Positions 63,183-64,000 of a stretch of 64,000 nt of DNA are shown here, piece after piece (within the stretch, counting starts at the first letter, position 1; every line of letters begins with the position of its first letter). The stretch is taken from the NCBI GenBank assembly GCA_028283605.1, contig JAPWKH010000010.1:1-64000 (forward strand), read 5' to 3'. The DNA is from Arachidicoccus sp. GTDB taxonomy: Bacteria > Bacteroidota > Bacteroidia > Chitinophagales > Chitinophagaceae. The notes beneath the pieces are model-generated. The model saw only the letters and a list, made by a program, of their open reading frames with translations, was not told where the DNA came from and made no database searches. Made by a program: the position numbers and the translations under genes.

Positions 63183-63737
63183 ATGAAAAAAATATTGATT
63201 ATTACTGCAACGCTGCTTTTTATGGCAACCGTTTCTTATTCACAAAATTTAAGAAACAACAAATTTAATCTGCCGGTGGTTGAAAATGAAATTGCATTCT
63301 TCACGATAGATACTGTACGCAATCTTACAAAATCGGATTTTTACGAATTCACAAAAGACTGGTTTAATCAAACATTCTCTTCGGTAACTTATAAAACCGA
63401 TAATACTTTACCTAATAACAAAGCGGGTGTTTTAGTTGGTATAGTAACTTTCAAAATTGACGATCAAAATATAAAAGCGCCATTACATTATACAGCAAAA
63501 GTTACCGTGAAATTTATAAATGGAATTGCCAACGTAAAGCTGCACAATCTTGCTTATACAACATCTGACGGAAAATCCAAATATCCAACAGATGTAACCA
63601 ATGAAGTAAAGCAGCAAATACTCGCCAAAGCAGACGAATTATATCCGAATACATGGAATTCGCTGAAAGATTTTGCAAATGATCTGTTGCAAAACTTTGT
63701 AGATTTCATGTATGATAAAAACATGGAAAAATTGTAG
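63183..63737 (+). CDS. Exported protein with a DUF4468-like domain
   Basis: The 184-residue protein has a signal peptide (LIITATLLFMATVSYSQ) and a single domain (residues ~25-150) with a repeating alpha/beta pattern (AFFTIDTVRNLTKSDFYEFTKDWFNQTFSSV, GIVTFKIDDQNIKAPLHYTAKVTVKFINGIANVKLHNL). This resembles DUF4468 exported proteins of Bacteroidota, which have no assigned function. It has no operon partner beyond the small-protein cluster before it. Confidence 0.72.
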   Translation: MKKILIITATLLFMATVSYSQNLRNNKFNLPVVENEIAFFTIDTVRNLTKSDFYEFTKDWFNQTFSSVTYKTDNTLPNNKAGVLVGIVTFKIDDQNIKAPLHYTAKVTVKFINGIANVKLHNLAYTTSDGKSKYPTDVTNEVKQQILAKADELYPNTWNSLKDFANDLLQNFVDFMYDKNMEKL

Positions 63738-63868
63738 TAAACCTGCTTGTAACGTGAGCTCGGCTTGAGCCGCGATTATTTGTTTTCGTCAATGAATTCA
63801 GGGCTTCATTTAATTGAAAAATATAATTGCATGAATACAATTTGTATTGTGAACCCAAAAAATCTATA

Positions 63869-64000
63869 CTAATCATGCAATTTCTTTCTACGCAGATATT
63901 CCAGCATCTCTTTCGGATGGTCCGTAAGCAAAGCATTCGCACCTTTCTTTATTAGCCATCCCCAGTTTGCATCAGGGTCTGTCAGTGACCTTTCGTCATC
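63869..64000 (-). CDS. Glycerophosphodiester phosphodiesterase C-terminus (partial)
   Basis: Only the last 43 codons are in the window, reading from the right edge to the stop at 63869-63871. The translation includes GANALLTDHPKEMLEYLR, resembling the conserved GAN.L.TD.P terminal block of the glycerophosphodiester phosphodiesterase family (GDPD, TIM barrel). These enzymes release glycerol-3-phosphate from deacylated phospholipids. The identification rests on this short stretch. Confidence 0.7.
   Translation of the reverse strand, partial: DDERSLTDPDANWGWLIKKGANALLTDHPKEMLEYLRRKKLHD

Overview
The window is AT-rich bacterial chromosome from a member of the Bacteroidota, most likely a Chitinophagaceae-type soil or freshwater organism (inference). 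The evidence is a SusC-type TonB receptor with FecR and an ECF sigma factor, a SecDF fusion layout, DUF4270, DUF4421, DUF4907 and DUF3472 proteins, an HU/SPOR protein, a YtxJ bacilliredoxin, and many promoters of the Bacteroidota form TAnnTTTG. No prophage, insertion sequence, CRISPR array, tRNA or rRNA was recognised. Nearly everything is ordinary chromosomal content; the less ordinary parts are degraded genes and unexplained intergenic elements.

Layout. 1-4308 (minus): ECF sigma, FecR anti-sigma and a SusC receptor that runs off the left edge, an outer-membrane uptake and signalling unit. 4309-4860 holds the decayed end of an AlkB-type gene. 4861-5805: a lipoprotein polysaccharide deacetylase. 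5879-8622: promoter, cobalamin riboswitch, metE and terminator. 8869-12392: a GH2 glycosidase with a malectin-like tail and a CE6-type esterase, a small polysaccharide-degradation pair. 12510-17286: a small exported protein, ribF, tatA, an HGSNAT-like acyltransferase, a membrane protein with an XRE regulator, and an AraC regulator. 17374-21545: a TolC/HlyD/MFS tripartite exporter, divergent from that AraC gene.

21942-25004 (minus): groES-groEL and an HU/SPOR protein. 25113-29416: two small envelope genes and secDF, which is split by an apparent single-base frameshift. 29463-36950: a 2-hydroxyacid dehydrogenase, a second AraC regulator, then minus-strand methyltransferase, polyprenol glycosyltransferase, 3'-5' exonuclease, DUF3472 protein and Mpl. 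37039-45986 (plus): YtxJ, rho with a long leader, an aminotransferase, a DUF4421 protein, purC, a gamma carbonic anhydrase-like protein, murI and a HerA-like ATPase. 46122-46287 is a GC-rich island of hairpins. 46333-53283: a Gfo/Idh oxidoreductase, an undecaprenyl-phosphate sugar transferase, an M1-peptidase-like protein without its catalytic domain, a FemAB/GNAT-like protein, fabD and a thioredoxin.

53355-58516: a DUF4907 protein and a Kelch lipoprotein on the minus strand, a LytTR regulator, then a DUF4270 lipoprotein and an outer-membrane barrel on the plus strand. The two transcription units on either side of the LytTR gene start from promoters that share an identical 17-bp sequence. 58543-64000: an alkyltransferase-like protein, trmB, a frameshifted GH3-type acyl-adenylase gene, four small exported proteins (two of them Spy-like paralogues), and the C-terminal end of a glycerophosphodiester phosphodiesterase.

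The best leads are the shared promoter sequence around the LytTR gene, the M1-like protein lacking its peptidase centre, the multi-hairpin GC-rich island, and two frameshifts (secDF and GH3), each of which looks like one extra base in a short homopolymer. No clearly new multi-gene system was found.
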